64,000 bases of DNA. It comes from Pyrocephalus nanus (Eukaryota; Chordata; Aves; Passeriformes; Tyrannidae). The DNA lies in contig CM076267.1 in the NCBI GenBank assembly GCA_038380795.1, forward strand, positions 16,413,501 to 16,477,500, given 5' to 3'. A model generated the notes under the pieces. The model worked only from the letters and a program-made list of their open reading frames with translations, ran no database searches and was not told where the DNA came from. The position numbers and the translations under genes are program-made. Shown here piece after piece: positions 34,701 to 44,822 of the stretch. The first letter of the stretch is position 1; the number at the start of each line of letters is the position of its first letter.

Positions 34701-36709
34701 CAATGAGTCCATCTGCTCCCCTAATGTGTACATTGAGTGTGCTGACCATACACTGGGTAGGTGCGGCAGTGGGTGGGCATCTGGGGGCCAGCTGAGTGCC
34801 CCCAGGGAGGGAGCTGGGGATTGCAGTCATGATAATGGGTGCCTTCCCCCAGACGCAGCAGTGGAGGACAGCCAGGAGCGCTGCAGCTGCCCCACGCCGT
34901 GCAACCTGACACGTTATGGCAAGGAGATCTCCATGGTCCGCATTCCCAACAAGGGCTCGGCACGCTACCTCGCCCGCAAGTACAACAAGAACGAGACCTA
35001 CATCCGGTGAGCTGCCAGCACCAGGGTGTTCCAGGGGTGGGCAGCGGGTTGGGGACCTGGGGAGCCTCCACCTTCCATCTTGGCAGCATGCAGGGAGTAG
35101 GTCCTGGCACACAAGGTCCTTGCAGCATCCTCTGCCCAGGCATGTTGCCACTAGAAAATCTCTCCAATCCATCTGTGTCACTCCACCCCTCCTACCAGCA
35201 TCTCCCCACCCCATTGGCAGATGTCTCCAGGTCCTCACCTGGGACATGCTCTGCTCATGTCCCCACTGCACCAGCCTGAATAACTCACGAGGGCCTAGGA
35301 ACACCTGGGAGATGGAGGACTGGGGTATAGGGGAGGTTTGTGGGCAGTGGGGGTGGGAGGGTTGGTGACCAGCCGTCCTTGCTGAGCACAATGGTGTCCC
35401 CACAGGGAGAACTTCCTGGTGCTGGACATCTTCTTTGAAGCACTCAACTATGAAGCCATTGAGCAGAAGAAAGCCTATGACCTTGCTGGACTTCTCGGTG
35501 ACTCCCCTCACCGAACTGTGGGGCCCTGAGGCGCAGAGCTCTGGGTCCCAGACCTGGGAGAATGTGGGTCTGGTGGGGGAGGGACCACATAGAGCAGCAG
35601 ACAGCTAGCCACAGAATGATTGAAGGGTGGAATGTTGCTGGCTCTCCCCTATCCCACATGTTCTCCACTCTCTCCATCCTGCTGCCCCTGCCCCTGTGAC
35701 TGTGCTGTCCCACTCCATCCAGCAGTCCTGGCACTGCCCACAGTGCTGCTGGCCTACCCCAGGCTCACAGTGGGCTACACAGCATCTCCTGGTGACCATC
35801 TCCTCCTCCTCCCCCACAGGTGACATCGGGGGGCAGATGGGCCTGTTCATCGGTGCCAGCATCCTCACCATCCTGGAGATCCTGGATTACATCTATGAGG
35901 TGTGCTGAGCCTTCGGGGATGTGTCTCAGCAGTGGGAGGGGGGAATGGGCTCCCTGGGGAGGGCATACCATGGGTGGCCACCCTAGAGGGTTATTACAGC
36001 CCCCAAATTGGGGAACACCCAGAGGAGGGCAGTGGGAGGAGAACGGGTCACCCAGCATTGCTCAGTGACCTGAGGACAGGAAGGGTGGTGGGCAGAGGTG
36101 CTCTTTCCACTGTCCCTGGGTAGGCAGGGAAGCGGGTGACAGTTCCTTGTAGACTGGGGTATCCACACACAGGGTGCCACCTGCGTGTGGGTCTGGGTCT
36201 GACCCCCCCATCTGCACCCAGGTGATCCGAGACAGGGTGAGCCGAGTTCTGCGCCGCTCCAAGCCGCCCCTGAAGAAGCCCTCGGGCAGCATTGCCACAC
36301 TGGGACTGGAGGAAACAAAGGACCAGGTACTCCCACAGGGGTGGGCTGCCTGCAGGCTGCAAGGACAGGGCCCCCACCCAGGGAGAAGGGACATGGTCCC
36401 AAGCCCAAGGGACAGTGTGGCTCTGCTTTTGGTGCCCTCAGGCTGCAGAGTCAGGGCAGTCACAGGGAGGTAGAAAAATGGGTGCCACTGGGTGGGGCTC
36501 CTATGGGCGGGCTATGCTGGGTGAAGGGACTGGGGGGTGAACAGGGTGCATAGAGTCTACGCTCACCTCACTGACTGCCATCCCTGCAGAGCCCCTGTGA
36601 GACGCTGGGCCGGCATGTGGAGGGCACCTACAATGCAGGCATCCTGCCCAACCACCACCACCGCCACCACTACCCTCATCAGGGTGTCTTCGAGGACTTC
36701 GCCTGCTAG
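10164..36709 (+). CDS. ASIC4: ASIC4, acid-sensing ion channel subunit 4 (gene-level, ten coding exons)
   Basis: The coding exons are 10164-10739, 33547-33691, 33860-33987, 34079-34238, 34700-34756, 34853-35006, 35406-35497, 35820-35899, 36222-36326 and 36590-36709. All introns are GT-AG and phases agree throughout. The product is 538 residues; human ASIC4 is 539. It is a two-TM DEG/ENaC-family subunit: cytosolic N-terminus with the His-Gly gating motif (residues 51-52), TM1 (about 66-88), a Cys-rich ectodomain with the RYGKCYTFN and [12 protein letters not shown] blocks, TM2 with the Gly-Ala-Ser selectivity filter (449-451), and a cytosolic tail ending FEDFAC. From family knowledge, mammalian ASIC4 does not form proton-gated channels by itself and lowers ASIC1a at the cell surface; this window cannot test that. 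The start is the ATG that gives MPIEIVCK, the same N-terminus as the human protein; its Kozak context is weak (C at -3). Confidence 0.97.
13355..13545 (+). promoter_or_regulatory. candidate regulatory AT-rich island in ASIC4 intron 1
   Basis: An abrupt AT-rich stretch in GC-rich surroundings contains acaataaataactcg, a CAACGTCACAA element, gcaaattaag and an A-run flanked by ggggaa and tcccc (near 13480-13497). No coding potential is seen. The call rests on composition and motif density only. Confidence 0.3.
14474..14494 (+). repeat. G homopolymer (G7-C-G13)
   Basis: Seven Gs, one C and thirteen Gs stand in a row. The run is a possible G-quadruplex and a likely sequencing or assembly trouble spot. 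Confidence 0.9.
15300..15430 (+). promoter_or_regulatory. candidate regulatory AT-rich island with clustered TAAT motifs
   Basis: Within about 120 bp there are ctttaatgcaattc, catttaattttac, cttaatccgc and gctaatttatac, all homeodomain-type cores. The surroundings are GC-rich and carry no such words. There is no open frame of interest. Confidence 0.35.
16485..16610 (+). promoter_or_regulatory. candidate regulatory AT-rich island
   Basis: A compact block contains tcataattatatttaatg, ttaaaagctcttatgctc, gtaatttaatatcgcac and cttaataagcc. It is sharply bounded by GC-rich sequence. This composition is typical of conserved non-coding elements; conservation was not tested. Confidence 0.35.
18055..18385 (+). 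promoter_or_regulatory. candidate enhancer-like island (largest in intron 1)
   Basis: About 330 bp of low-GC, non-repetitive sequence includes ctaagtgacgcaaatgg (AP-1/bZIP-like next to a POU-like word), tatataaagc, a cctttatttatag stretch, acattaaagaaaaaaat, acaataattgtcg and ccaataacaaataac. It has no tandem structure and no coding potential. Of the intron-1 islands, this one looks most like a conserved non-coding element. Confidence 0.4.
21035..21085 (+). promoter_or_regulatory. POU octamer plus homeodomain motif cluster
   Basis: A perfect ATGCAAAT octamer lies at 21041-21048. It is followed within 30 bp by gatgcaagtattaattatg, a second POU-like word and a palindromic TTAATTA-type core. 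Further TAAT words occur at 21378-21420. Confidence 0.35.
21589..21753 (+). repeat. pentanucleotide microsatellite, (CATCC / CATTC / TATCC)n
   Basis: About 165 bp are made of imperfect five-base units (catcc, cattc, tatcc, cctat), cleanest at the 3' end (about 21710-21751). Non-matching units interrupt the middle. Confidence 0.85.
23800..24060 (+). promoter_or_regulatory. candidate regulatory island with RUNX and paired TCF/LEF-like motifs
   Basis: The island contains gtttaatcagcc, acaaatccattagcc, an AACCACA RUNX-type site, two adjacent ATCAAAG TCF/LEF-type words (within 23955-23970) and ccctaatctctgc. It is unique sequence with no frame resembling a protein. Confidence 0.35.
25800..26020 (+). 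promoter_or_regulatory. candidate regulatory island with GATA and GGATTAA motifs
   Basis: GATAAG, AGATTAAAC, GGATTAAGC (CRX/OTX-like), TTTTTATCTC and GTTAACCC words cluster in about 200 bp. The call is based on motif density and local composition only. Confidence 0.3.
27395..27620 (+). mobile_element. CR1-family LINE remnant (3' part, sense on +)
   Basis: The words tataaatacatcaaggg, gagagttatttaagct, gaacaaatggtacaaactgg and ccatgaataaatttaggtt reproduce the well-known 3' region of amniote CR1/L3 elements, followed by gattctgggacaaattcccc. It is an old, decayed fragment lying in ASIC4 intron 1. No intact frame remains. Confidence 0.75.
30930..31380 (+). promoter_or_regulatory. ASIC4: intragenic CpG island in ASIC4 intron 1, candidate promoter for exon 1b
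   Basis: CG density rises sharply from about 30940 and peaks at 31030-31300, then falls. No coding exon of the main transcript is near; the closest is the alternative exon 1b, 1.3-1.4 kb downstream on the same strand. An internal CpG island at this place is what an alternative promoter would look like. A CTCF-like word (tgccctctgccgg) lies near 31255. The transcription start is unknown. Confidence 0.5.
32679..33275 (+). CDS. ASIC4: ASIC4 candidate alternative first exon (exon 1b, 199 codons)
   Basis: An intact 199-codon frame encodes an ASIC-type N-terminus unlike exon 1. It has a cytosolic segment, TM1 (about 52-74, starting LLWSLAF), FPAVTLCN at the start of the ectodomain, [27 protein letters not shown] and GERCGPQHF. 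The pattern is closer to ASIC1a/ASIC2a than to ASIC4 exon 1. It ends at a phase-0 GTGAGT donor (33276), so it can join exon 2 (VYTRYGKC) exactly as exon 1 does and give a 545-residue subunit. The ATG is in good context (gcagccATGc). At the His-Gly gating motif the His is Pro (36-37), with the same spacing to TM1, and the HV..LDE residues before FPA are missing. The alternative, a decaying paralog exon, is less likely because frame and donor are intact. Expression is not shown by the sequence. Confidence 0.8.
33547..33691 (+). CDS. ASIC4: ASIC4 exon 2 (residues 193-241)
   Basis: It encodes [12 protein letters not shown] and [17 protein letters not shown], both nearly invariant in ASICs. It is the shared acceptor for exon 1 and candidate exon 1b. 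The acceptor lies after a poly-C tract; the exon ends in phase 1. Confidence 0.95.
33860..33987 (+). CDS. ASIC4: ASIC4 exon 3 (residues 241-283)
   Basis: It encodes [35 protein letters not shown] and VSCQEQR, the palm/beta-ball region of the ectodomain. The frame closes at phase 0. Confidence 0.95.
34079..34238 (+). CDS. ASIC4: ASIC4 exon 4 (residues 284-337)
   Basis: It encodes [26 protein letters not shown] and [10 protein letters not shown], with the Cys cluster of the thumb domain. It ends in phase 1. Confidence 0.95.
34300..34625 (+). repeat. pyrimidine-rich degenerate tandem repeat in ASIC4 intron 4
   Basis: Words such as ctctgcaccca, ccccatccctc and ggaccactctg or ggatcactc recur roughly every 30-40 bp across the intron. 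The copies are imperfect and carry few Gs. Confidence 0.6.
34700..34756 (+). CDS. ASIC4: ASIC4 exon 5 (residues 337-356)
   Basis: A 57-nt exon encodes [19 protein letters not shown], including an N-glycosylation sequon (Asn-Glu-Ser). It is the shortest coding exon of the gene. Confidence 0.94.
34853..35006 (+). CDS. ASIC4: ASIC4 exon 6 (residues 356-407)
   Basis: It encodes [19 protein letters not shown] and [16 protein letters not shown], the thumb and lower-palm region, with sequons at NLT and NET. It ends in phase 2. Confidence 0.95.
35406..35497 (+). CDS. ASIC4: ASIC4 exon 7 (residues 407-438)
   Basis: It encodes [16 protein letters not shown] and KAYDLAGLL, the strand leading into TM2. 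It ends in phase 1 at a GTGACT donor. Confidence 0.94.
35820..35899 (+). CDS. ASIC4: ASIC4 exon 8 (residues 438-464, TM2 and pore)
   Basis: It encodes [16 protein letters not shown] and [11 protein letters not shown]. This is TM2, with the degenerin position, the Gly-Ala-Ser selectivity filter (449-451) and the acidic inner-pore residues. Confidence 0.96.
36222..36326 (+). CDS. ASIC4: ASIC4 exon 9 (residues 465-499)
   Basis: It encodes the proximal cytosolic tail: basic [17 protein letters not shown] followed by SIATLGLEE, as in the human tail. It is phase 0 at both ends. Confidence 0.93.
36590..36709 (+). CDS. ASIC4: ASIC4 exon 10 (residues 500-538, stop)
   Basis: It encodes the end of the tail, with a His-rich run ([10 protein letters not shown]) and the terminal GVFEDFAC, then TAG at 36707-36709. 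The human protein has a similar LPNHHH segment and the same last residues. Confidence 0.95.
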   Translation, partial: SPCETLGRHVEGTYNAGILPNHHHRHHYPHQGVFEDFAC

Positions 36710-38750
36710 GCAAGATTGGGGTTAGGGGGCAGCCCCCTGCCAACCCCCTCCCCACGGTTCTCATGGAGAGGGACTGCGGCACTGGGTGTGGTGGGCTCAG
36801 GCCCCCATCTCCCCCACCCCACTGCCAGGACCAGCCACACTATGCGCCCCCAGTGATGCCACTGGAGATGCCTTGGCACTGGCACTGGAGCAGCCCCCTG
36901 GTCCTTCTGCCTGTCCCCTCTGCTTGCCCCTAGCACCTGGGTTGAGCCCAGTCTCAAGCACATGGCATGGAGGGGGATGGGCATGCCAAGGATTTTGGGG
37001 GAGCAGCAGGTGGTGGGCCAGGGGGGACCTGGCACTACAGACCATGAAGAGGGTAAGCTGAGGTTCCTGTGAGCCCCTCCAAGCCCTCCCCTGCTGATCC
37101 TTCCTGAGTGGTGGTCTCTACCCTGCATGGTTCCCCCCAGGAGAGAGACATGCCTGGAACAGCTTCCCCCTGCCCAGGGACCACCTCCCTGCCTTCCTGC
37201 TGCATGGCAGGGCAGTGTTGCAGGGCAGCTCTCTGAGCAGCACGGCCCCCACAGCCAGTCCAGGGACACCCCAACTGCAGCCACACCTGCATGGCACCAC
37301 CCTGACCCCTGGCACCACCACCACTGTGACACCCTTCCAAACATCTGCCTGCCCTTCCCCAACTTTCTGCAGCCTGCCGGGGCTGCAGGCCCCACATCAC
37401 TGTTCCCAGCCAGACCCCTGCACTGTGACTCCCTGTGCCACTCCTGTGTTGGTCTCCAGTAGTCCCCAGTCATTTCAACTCCACAAACCTGATGCCTCCC
37501 ACATCTCCTGCCCCAGTCCATTGTGAACCCATCCACCCTTTCCCAGGTATTGCCCAAAGTGGCTCATCCCTTGGTGCAGCTGCCCGGCACAGCCCAGGCA
37601 GCGCGGTGGGTCCTGCCCTGGCTCCCCTGCCTGTTGTTGCTCTTTTGCACCATGCACGTACCCCTTACCATGCTCCCACTCTCGGGTGCTGAGCACCCGC
37701 TGTGCCTCCCCCAGACTGTACACAGTTAGGAGGGTGCTCTGTGCCGAGCACCACCCGGAGAGCCACAGTCCAACCTGCTGGACGGAGCCTTGGCCAGAAC
37801 CGGCACCCACAGTCCTCCTGCCTGCCCTGAGATGGCGGGATCAATGGCAGGATCCACATCAGGACCCACAGCACTCCCCCTGTCCTGTCAGACACTGCCT
37901 CCACCCCCTCCACTGTAGCAGACACCAGCGCAGGGCAAACTGCCCCAAAATATCTCAGGAGGGGGGGCAAACTGGCAAAGCCCCCCTCAACACACACACT
38001 CAGCAGAGGGGGACCTCAGGGCAGGAATTTGGGATCTCTGGGCAAGGCTGGGGTTCAGCCAGGCTGCTCCTGGCCCTGTTGGTTTGGTCCCTATCCCTGG
38101 TGCCCACAGATGGAACACGGCCATGCCACGCTGTGCCCAAAGCCATAGATACAGGAGGAGCCATCATCCTTGAAGCCCTCAAGGCACCACACATGGGATA
38201 TGCAGGGCAGGAACCAGAGCACCAGCCTGGTGATGTGCCCAGCAGCCCTGGCTCTGGGTATGCATGGCCCAACAACCCCCCAAAATATGCACCCATGTGT
38301 AAACAGGTTTCCTGTCGGTGCAAGCACCCAGCTGCGTGGTGTACCATGTCCCCCTGCATGGGGAGACATACAGCAAGCCTCCCAGCAGGGCAGGCACACT
38401 GGTGCTCCCCAGGAAGCCCCTCCAGAGCACCCTGTGCCAGCTCCCCATAGGGTCCCCATACACCAACCTGCTAGCAGGAGTGTCCCCAGAGGGGTGCCAC
38501 ACATTAGCCCAGGGACATGCCACGGCCATGCCAACCAGCCTTACACCAAGGTCTCCTGCAGCAAGCAGAGGGTGCAGGATGTGGCTCCCTCCCTGCCAGC
38601 CGGAGCAGCAAGCCTCGAGTGGGGTGAGCATGGGCACCATGGCGGGAGGGCCGGCGCGAATGCCCTCGTGATGGTAAACGTGAGAGATGTGCATCACTGT
38701 TTTATAAATGTACAAATGCTCCCTAATAAAGAGGCACAAGTAGGTCTGGA
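36710..38750 (+). other. ASIC4: ASIC4 3' UTR
   Basis: About 2 kb lie between the stop codon and the first canonical polyadenylation signal. No conserved frame is present. Confidence 0.7.
38725..38730 (+). terminator. ASIC4: AATAAA polyadenylation signal of ASIC4
   Basis: This is a canonical AATAAA on the + strand about 2 kb after the ASIC4 stop, in a locally AT-rich patch (gttttataaatgtacaaatg just upstream). Confidence 0.7.
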
Positions 38751-41700
38751 GATGCCTACTGGGCTGGGGGGGAAGAGAGGTGGGGGAGCCACCACCCCAA
38801 GGGGGACATGGTGGTGCTGGGACCCAGGGAGCACTTTACAGCCCTGCACCCACGTGCTGGGCTCTGTAAGAGCCAGCACAAGAAATCACAGGCAGGTGAG
38901 CATCTCTGCTCCCCTGTCCACAGAAAGCTTGTCCCACAGTGGGACCTCCAGCAGGACACTTTGGGAGCCATGGGAGAAGAGTGAAGGGTGAAACTGAAAT
39001 GAGGGAGGCAGAGAATGGGTGGGAGTGAAGGGGAGCCCTGCTGGGGCAGTGTCTAGGACTTTCCCTGGAAGAGGTGCTCCTCCATCTCCTGCTTTCTCCA
39101 GACCTTTCTCCATCTGCCCCAGCTACCCTGTAGCACAGAGAGAGGGGACAAAATAGTAAACGGAAGCTGACCTCATGGTACAGACTGCCAGCACCAGGCA
39201 TCATAGGTTTCCCTCTAAACCGGTGAGGGCTAAAGATGCTTGGGTTAACTGGCTGCAGCTGGTGCATGGGACCCCCATCCCACAGCTCACACCATGCCCT
39301 GCAAGAGGAGTATTAAGTGCTAAAGCACTGGATGCTAAAGGGAAAGTCAGAGAAATAGCTTCACCCTCCACATCTTTTCATCACCAAGTAAGAGGATCAT
39401 CTCCTTTGGGACGATGTTACCCCTGCCACCAAATTCTGACCCATCTGCTCCTCCAGGATGCCCCATCACCCAGCCACCTTCATCCACACCACAGCCATGA
39501 CTGGGACCTCATGCTGCCTCCTGCTCCACAGTGAAGACACGTCAGAGGAGCTGAGCAAGAAGGAGAACAGGATTCCGTGTTGAACCCACAAGGTTCTTCC
39601 TCAGCATGTCCTCCAGCTCCTTCAGCACCATGCACAGGAGCGAAGCATGGCCGAAGGAAATGCTGAGCTTCATTCATGGCCCACCCTGGCTTCTATGCCA
39701 GCAAAGTGGCCTCAGGACAGGTCCCAGCAGCACTGTAGTGGTGACCTAGAGAAGATATGACATATATTTTTCTTTGTTGCTCTCAGCACCCCTGTTCTTT
39801 AATGTGACAACTTCCAGGTGCCATCTGGAGGTGACACTTCCTGTAGTCCCACCTCTCCAAACAGGGCAGGCAGGTGAGATGAATCCAACATCTACCCCTA
39901 CCTGTGCCATGCCTCATGTCCCAGTGCAGATTGCACTAGGCTGAGAAAGGCCAATGGGACAACTCAGGTTTAGCACCCCAGGGCCAGTCCCATACTCCAG
40001 GGCTGTGGCCTCTGGGTGTCTCCTCCCACACTGACCCTTCTGCACAACCACCAGAGGTTTGGTCCTCCCCAGACATGGAAACATTGCCACCTGGGGCTCA
40101 CCAAACCCAGCACTGCTTGAAACACCTGTAATGAGCCACATGAAATAGATGGGGCATAATTAGAAGGGGACTCACTGTAGTGAAACAGGCCCTTAATTTT
40201 AATGAGCGCAGCCCTCTGGACAAACGCCAAGTACCTGATCGCAGCAGGACCAGCTCCTGTCACTGTAGAGGCAACAACCCCAGCAGACACATCTCTTGTG
40301 GTGCCAATCCCCAGGGAGGAGGCACCAAAAGGGAGTGGGCATCTCTTTGGGCACTTCCCAACGTGCCTCCACTGCCACAAACAGCAATTACAGCTGTTCC
40401 TATGGAAAAGCTGCATTTCAAAGAAAAGAAAACCATCCACCCTGGGAGCAGAGAGGTTGGAATTAAGCCCTGAAATATAATGGGACATGTGGCATCACTG
40501 CTGCCACCTCCTCCCCAAGCATCTCCTGCCTGTCACATGCTGGTGGTGACAGGGAACACCTGGAGAAACAAGTGACCCTCAGCACCTCTAGATGACATAC
40601 ACATGCCGAGTTTGTTGCTTTGCTCCTGGTCATTTGCCCATGACCTGCTTGCTGGAAAAATGGACTGGTGGTGCCCATCAGTGGGGCCAGGCAGGGGGCA
40701 CACAGCCCTCACTTTCCAGCACTCAGCCCAGGACAGTGGAAGAGCAGGTTGGAAAAAATAAGGCAGTTAAAATCAAAATGCAAGCAAGCTGCTTGTCCTT
40801 TCCCCAAGCCCCAGAGTTTCAGGCTTCGGCATTCTGCCACTGCCAGGACTGTTTGTCCCCAGACAGCATAGCCAGGTATGCTGACACCTTAAGCAGGGAA
40901 ACCCCCACAGGAAGGCATACATCGGCAGCAGCTCTGCCTGCACTTGCAGTTAACAGCTCTTCTTCATCAAGGCTCTGATTTCCCTGAGCTTTGGCCCAGA
41001 TCAAAGCCCCTCATACCCTTCAGAGCAGCTCGGCAGCGCGTTGGGCTGTGACGCGAGTGATTTGGTACAGGCACAGCCTGGCATCTCCCTGTCTGCTCCT
41101 CCTCAAGCAGAGCAGCCTCTCCTACCTTCACTTGCGGACAGGAGAAAACGCTTGCTGGAGTTGGGTCCCGCCCTGTGGTTGGCAGAGCTGCTCCTGCGGG
41201 ACAGGCAGCGAGGCACCACTGGCCCCTTCCAAACGAAAGCACAGGGACTAAAGGGTGCTGCAACCTCTCCTTGCCCTCCAGCCCTCTCCTGGCATGGTCG
41301 CACTTCCCACTTCCTCCCAAAGGTCAGCCATCGAAGTGATAACACTGCCGGGGCTGAAGTAGCTCTTCCATAGGGTTTAGCACAGCCTGAAGTGACCCAA
41401 GCAGGGCTGGAGTAGCAGGTTTTGCCTTCTCTGCTCACAGGTTCATTGCTGCGTTTGCAGAGAGGCACAGGGGAACAAACTGGAGGGGGGGGGGGGGGTG
41501 GCGATGTTGGGAGGGAGGGGGTGGCAGCGAGAATAGCACAGTAGCATCTTGCGGTTTCCCTAGTTTGAGTCCCTTTCCTTGCAGAAAGTGCCGAAAGGAA
41601 AGGGGAACCAGGAGGGGAGGTAGGTTCCTGCCCAGCCCCAGTGCACCCAGACAGTCCCTCTCGTGCTTCAGAGTGCTCTGCTCTAGACCAACCCTTCACT

Positions 41701-43809
41701 GATTTTTCTGAAAAACTTTCCAAGAGGAACTTGCTTTGCCCTTCTTGATGGCGTGATGAGCCAATAACACTTAAAAGGTGTCCTCAAGGGAAGCAAAAGT
41801 CTACAAGGTAGGAGATGTGTTTTCTCCCATCCCATTGGGAAAATTGTCCTTTCGCTGCCCTACCTCAGGAACTGTGTCAGTGCAAAAGTCCACATGTTGT
41901 ATGGAAGTACCAGACAAACCTGACAGGGATCAAAAATGTTCCCGCATGCTCAGCCACCCATGCCAGCACCCAGGGCTCCTCCTCCTGACACTTTCAAAGG
42001 TTGTTACCATCTCTGGTGCCCTGTCTTTCCCTGCCAGCCCTGTGAGGGCAGGATGGGGGCATAGCGCAGTTGTGCCCAGGTAGGTCCCCATCATCACAGG
42101 TCTCTGTCTCTGCCATGGTGCAGTGAGCCCACTTACTTGACAGCCAGCGGTCAGCTCAATCCCATCACCAAACCCCTTCCCCAAGCTTTGCACATTCTTC
42201 TCCAGGGTTTTGTCATGTTTTGATGCTGCAAATAACCTGGCAAACACCAAAACAGCTTCAAACCCTGCCAGCTCCTTTGAAAAGGGAGCAGTTACAGTGC
42301 TGGGAATGCAACAAGCACTGTCATTTGCTCATACATATGTCAGAGCAGGAAGGCTCTGCTGATATTGATAGTGCAGAGTATGCAAATACCTCTAACTCAG
42401 TCTGGGCAAACAGCAATAAGGAAGCAAGATCAACTTTATCTAGACAGTCTTGTGATAATCAAATGACAATTCTGGGTTTCTTTTCCAGCCAACTCAATTT
42501 GAAGCCAGTTTGCTTTATTAGCATTTGGATACTCCTCTTATGCCTAATCACATTTGACTCCTAGGTCTGCTTTTCAGAGGGGAAATGTATCTGTAACACA
42601 TCTGCATCTGCCTCGCTCCCTCTGTCCCAGATTTCCATTTAAAGGGAATTAAGGATGTGCTCAGGGAAGATCAAAAATAGAAATACTCAGAACAAGCTAG
42701 CGGCTACTGTCTGAAATATAATAAAATTATATTTAAATATATATACTCCTACACCGTGGATTTGGAGATTGGAGCAGGAATAGATGAATGAGGTATCCTT
42801 GGGAAAGGCATGTCACATAGCCCCAAGGCTCTCCATGAGTTTCACTGAGCACTAACAGCCTTGCTAAGTAACAGTGAGTAGGTTCAGTTCATATTCTTGG
42901 GGATGTCTCTTTGATACATGTGTTTCGTGAACCAGTAAAACATTACGAGTACAGGGCTGGTGGGAAGAGCACACGGAGTCATGAAAATCATGCCTGCAGC
43001 AGGCAGCATGGGCAGGGGACACACTCCCCACTCCTTGTAATGAAAATAGGAGCTGTAGGGGGTGAAACAGTCCAGGGCAGGACGACACTGCTCTGCCCAA
43101 CTCAGAACTGGAAACCACAAGCTGCTGAGAAGCCTGAGATGTAAAACAGCCCCAGAAAAAGTGACAGCAATGCAGGAAGGGCAGGTCGAGGCCTGGCCTG
43201 GGAGTTTCCTTCAGAACTGATCCCAGATGCTGGAGGGCAGAATTCACCCTACTTAGGCAGCCAACCTCTGCTCTGACAGGGGCCACTCACACACAGACCA
43301 CAAAGACTGTTATGGAGAGAGCACATGCAGGAGGAGACACACCTGCACCAGCCCCTCACCAGTGCTTTGGCATGCACAGACAGGGCTGAGGACTGGTCAG
43401 TGAGACCACAAGTTTACAGCAACAGAAAAGACAGAGCAGACAAAGGACTTTTCATGTCGAGGTGCTCAGCATCCTGCTGCATCACCAGTGACTGGTAGCA
43501 GGTAGTTACAGCAGGACAGCCCGAGGAACCATGGGCATCAGAAGAGGTGCATGACTTTAGGGTTTCAAGCACGGACTTCCAAGTGTCTGCTTAGCCCAGC
43601 ATCTGCCACCCTGTCCATAAGAAAATGGGCTCCTGCAGTCTCCTTAAGAAGAGGCAGTCATCTCCCAGCTCAGGTAGAGGATGTTTGCAGGTGCTTGGAG
43701 AAAGCAGCACGCCTGTGCTGCACCTACAGTTTGTAGGAACAGCCAGCACCTACCACCACAGACCTGCAGGGGAACAGTCAGAGGTTCTCCATGAAAGAAT
43801 CAGCCAGAC
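38751..43809. other. intergenic spacer between the ASIC4 and CHPF 3' ends
   Basis: The two genes converge on this 5-kb spacer. No coding region or RNA gene was recognised. AT-rich, motif-dense patches occur at about 40140-40215, 40380-40490 and 42590-42760. A G14 homopolymer lies at 41485-41498. Confidence 0.6.
41485..41498 (+). repeat. G14 homopolymer with following G-tracts
   Basis: Fourteen Gs are followed by gttgggagggagggggtgg, which together could form a G-quadruplex. Confidence 0.85.
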
Positions 43810-44822
43810 TCACTAGTTCATCTCTCCATTTTATTAGTGTAAATGCAACCCGTTTCCCCTTCTTTTCCCCTATTAAATACAAACCAGGAGCAGAGAGTGG
43901 CTCCTCAGTCGCTTTCTCCTTAGGAGATGCACAGCCAAGCCCTCTGCCATGCCCACCAGTGTCGGGCACCATGTCCCTCAACCCCCACACTGGGGAGGGA
44001 TCCCACCTCTGTCAGGAGGTTCTCGTCTGAGGGCTGTGACCTCCGACGTCCTATCAATACTGCGAAGGCCAAAGCGGCCTGGGTCACGGTTCCCATGGGG
44101 AGCAGTTCACGGTACGTGAATACAGCAGGATCCCCTCCAGCAACTCCTGTGCCCACCGGCCCCAGGGGCCAAGTCCCCCACACCCCAAACAGCCAGGAGC
44201 GCTCCAGCTCACTGCCAAGTGGCAAAACCCCAAAACCAATCTCCTTCTTGCTTTTTTGGGGTGGGACAATGCCCCATCCCACTGTTTAGGCCTGTGGCAG
44301 GCGCAAGGACATGGCCCTCTCTGCACAACCAGGCCAATGAACCAAAGGAGTGAAGGGCACAGGCTTGTCCCAGGGCACTGGGGGAACCACGAGGGATCAC
44401 TCCAGGCCCTGTGGCAGTCATGGCCCTCCAGCAAGGGAACCTTGGGCTCTATGTTCCCCCAGTCAAGAGGGGACAGCAAGGGACAGGGCAGCCCATCTCC
44501 CCTGTGCTGAGGAGCAGGGACAGGACAGAGGGATGGGGCCAGCAGCCAGCAGCTCTGGGATGACGAGCCAGGCATTCCAGCTTGCAGCTCAGTGACTCTG
44601 CCCCCTTCTTGCCCCGGGGTCTGCATAGCCATGGCCACTCCAGAAAGACCCAGGCACCCTGGGCTGGCAGACCCCAGTCCAGGCAGCCCCAGCAGGGCAA
44701 GTCATGAGGTTGGGTACCAGCAATCCCTGCAGCTGCTGGGAGAAGGAAGACAGATTTGGGCAGCAGAAGAGGTGGGGTGAGCAGGCAGGCATGGCATGGC
44801 CAGCCACTCTGCACCCCAGAGT
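43810..44822 (-). other. CHPF: CHPF 3' UTR
   Basis: This is the interval from the stop codon to just beyond the first AATAAA in sense orientation. No other gene was seen in it. Confidence 0.65.
43830..43835 (-). terminator. CHPF: AATAAA polyadenylation signal of CHPF
   Basis: TTTATT on the + strand is AATAAA in CHPF orientation. It lies about 990 bp after the CHPF stop codon (44823-44825), which implies a 3' UTR of about 1 kb. Confidence 0.7.

Noticed and set aside
34585..35511. 308-codon minus-strand frame across ASIC4 exons 5-7
   Set aside because: It overlaps three conserved + strand exons and their introns and shows no protein similarity.
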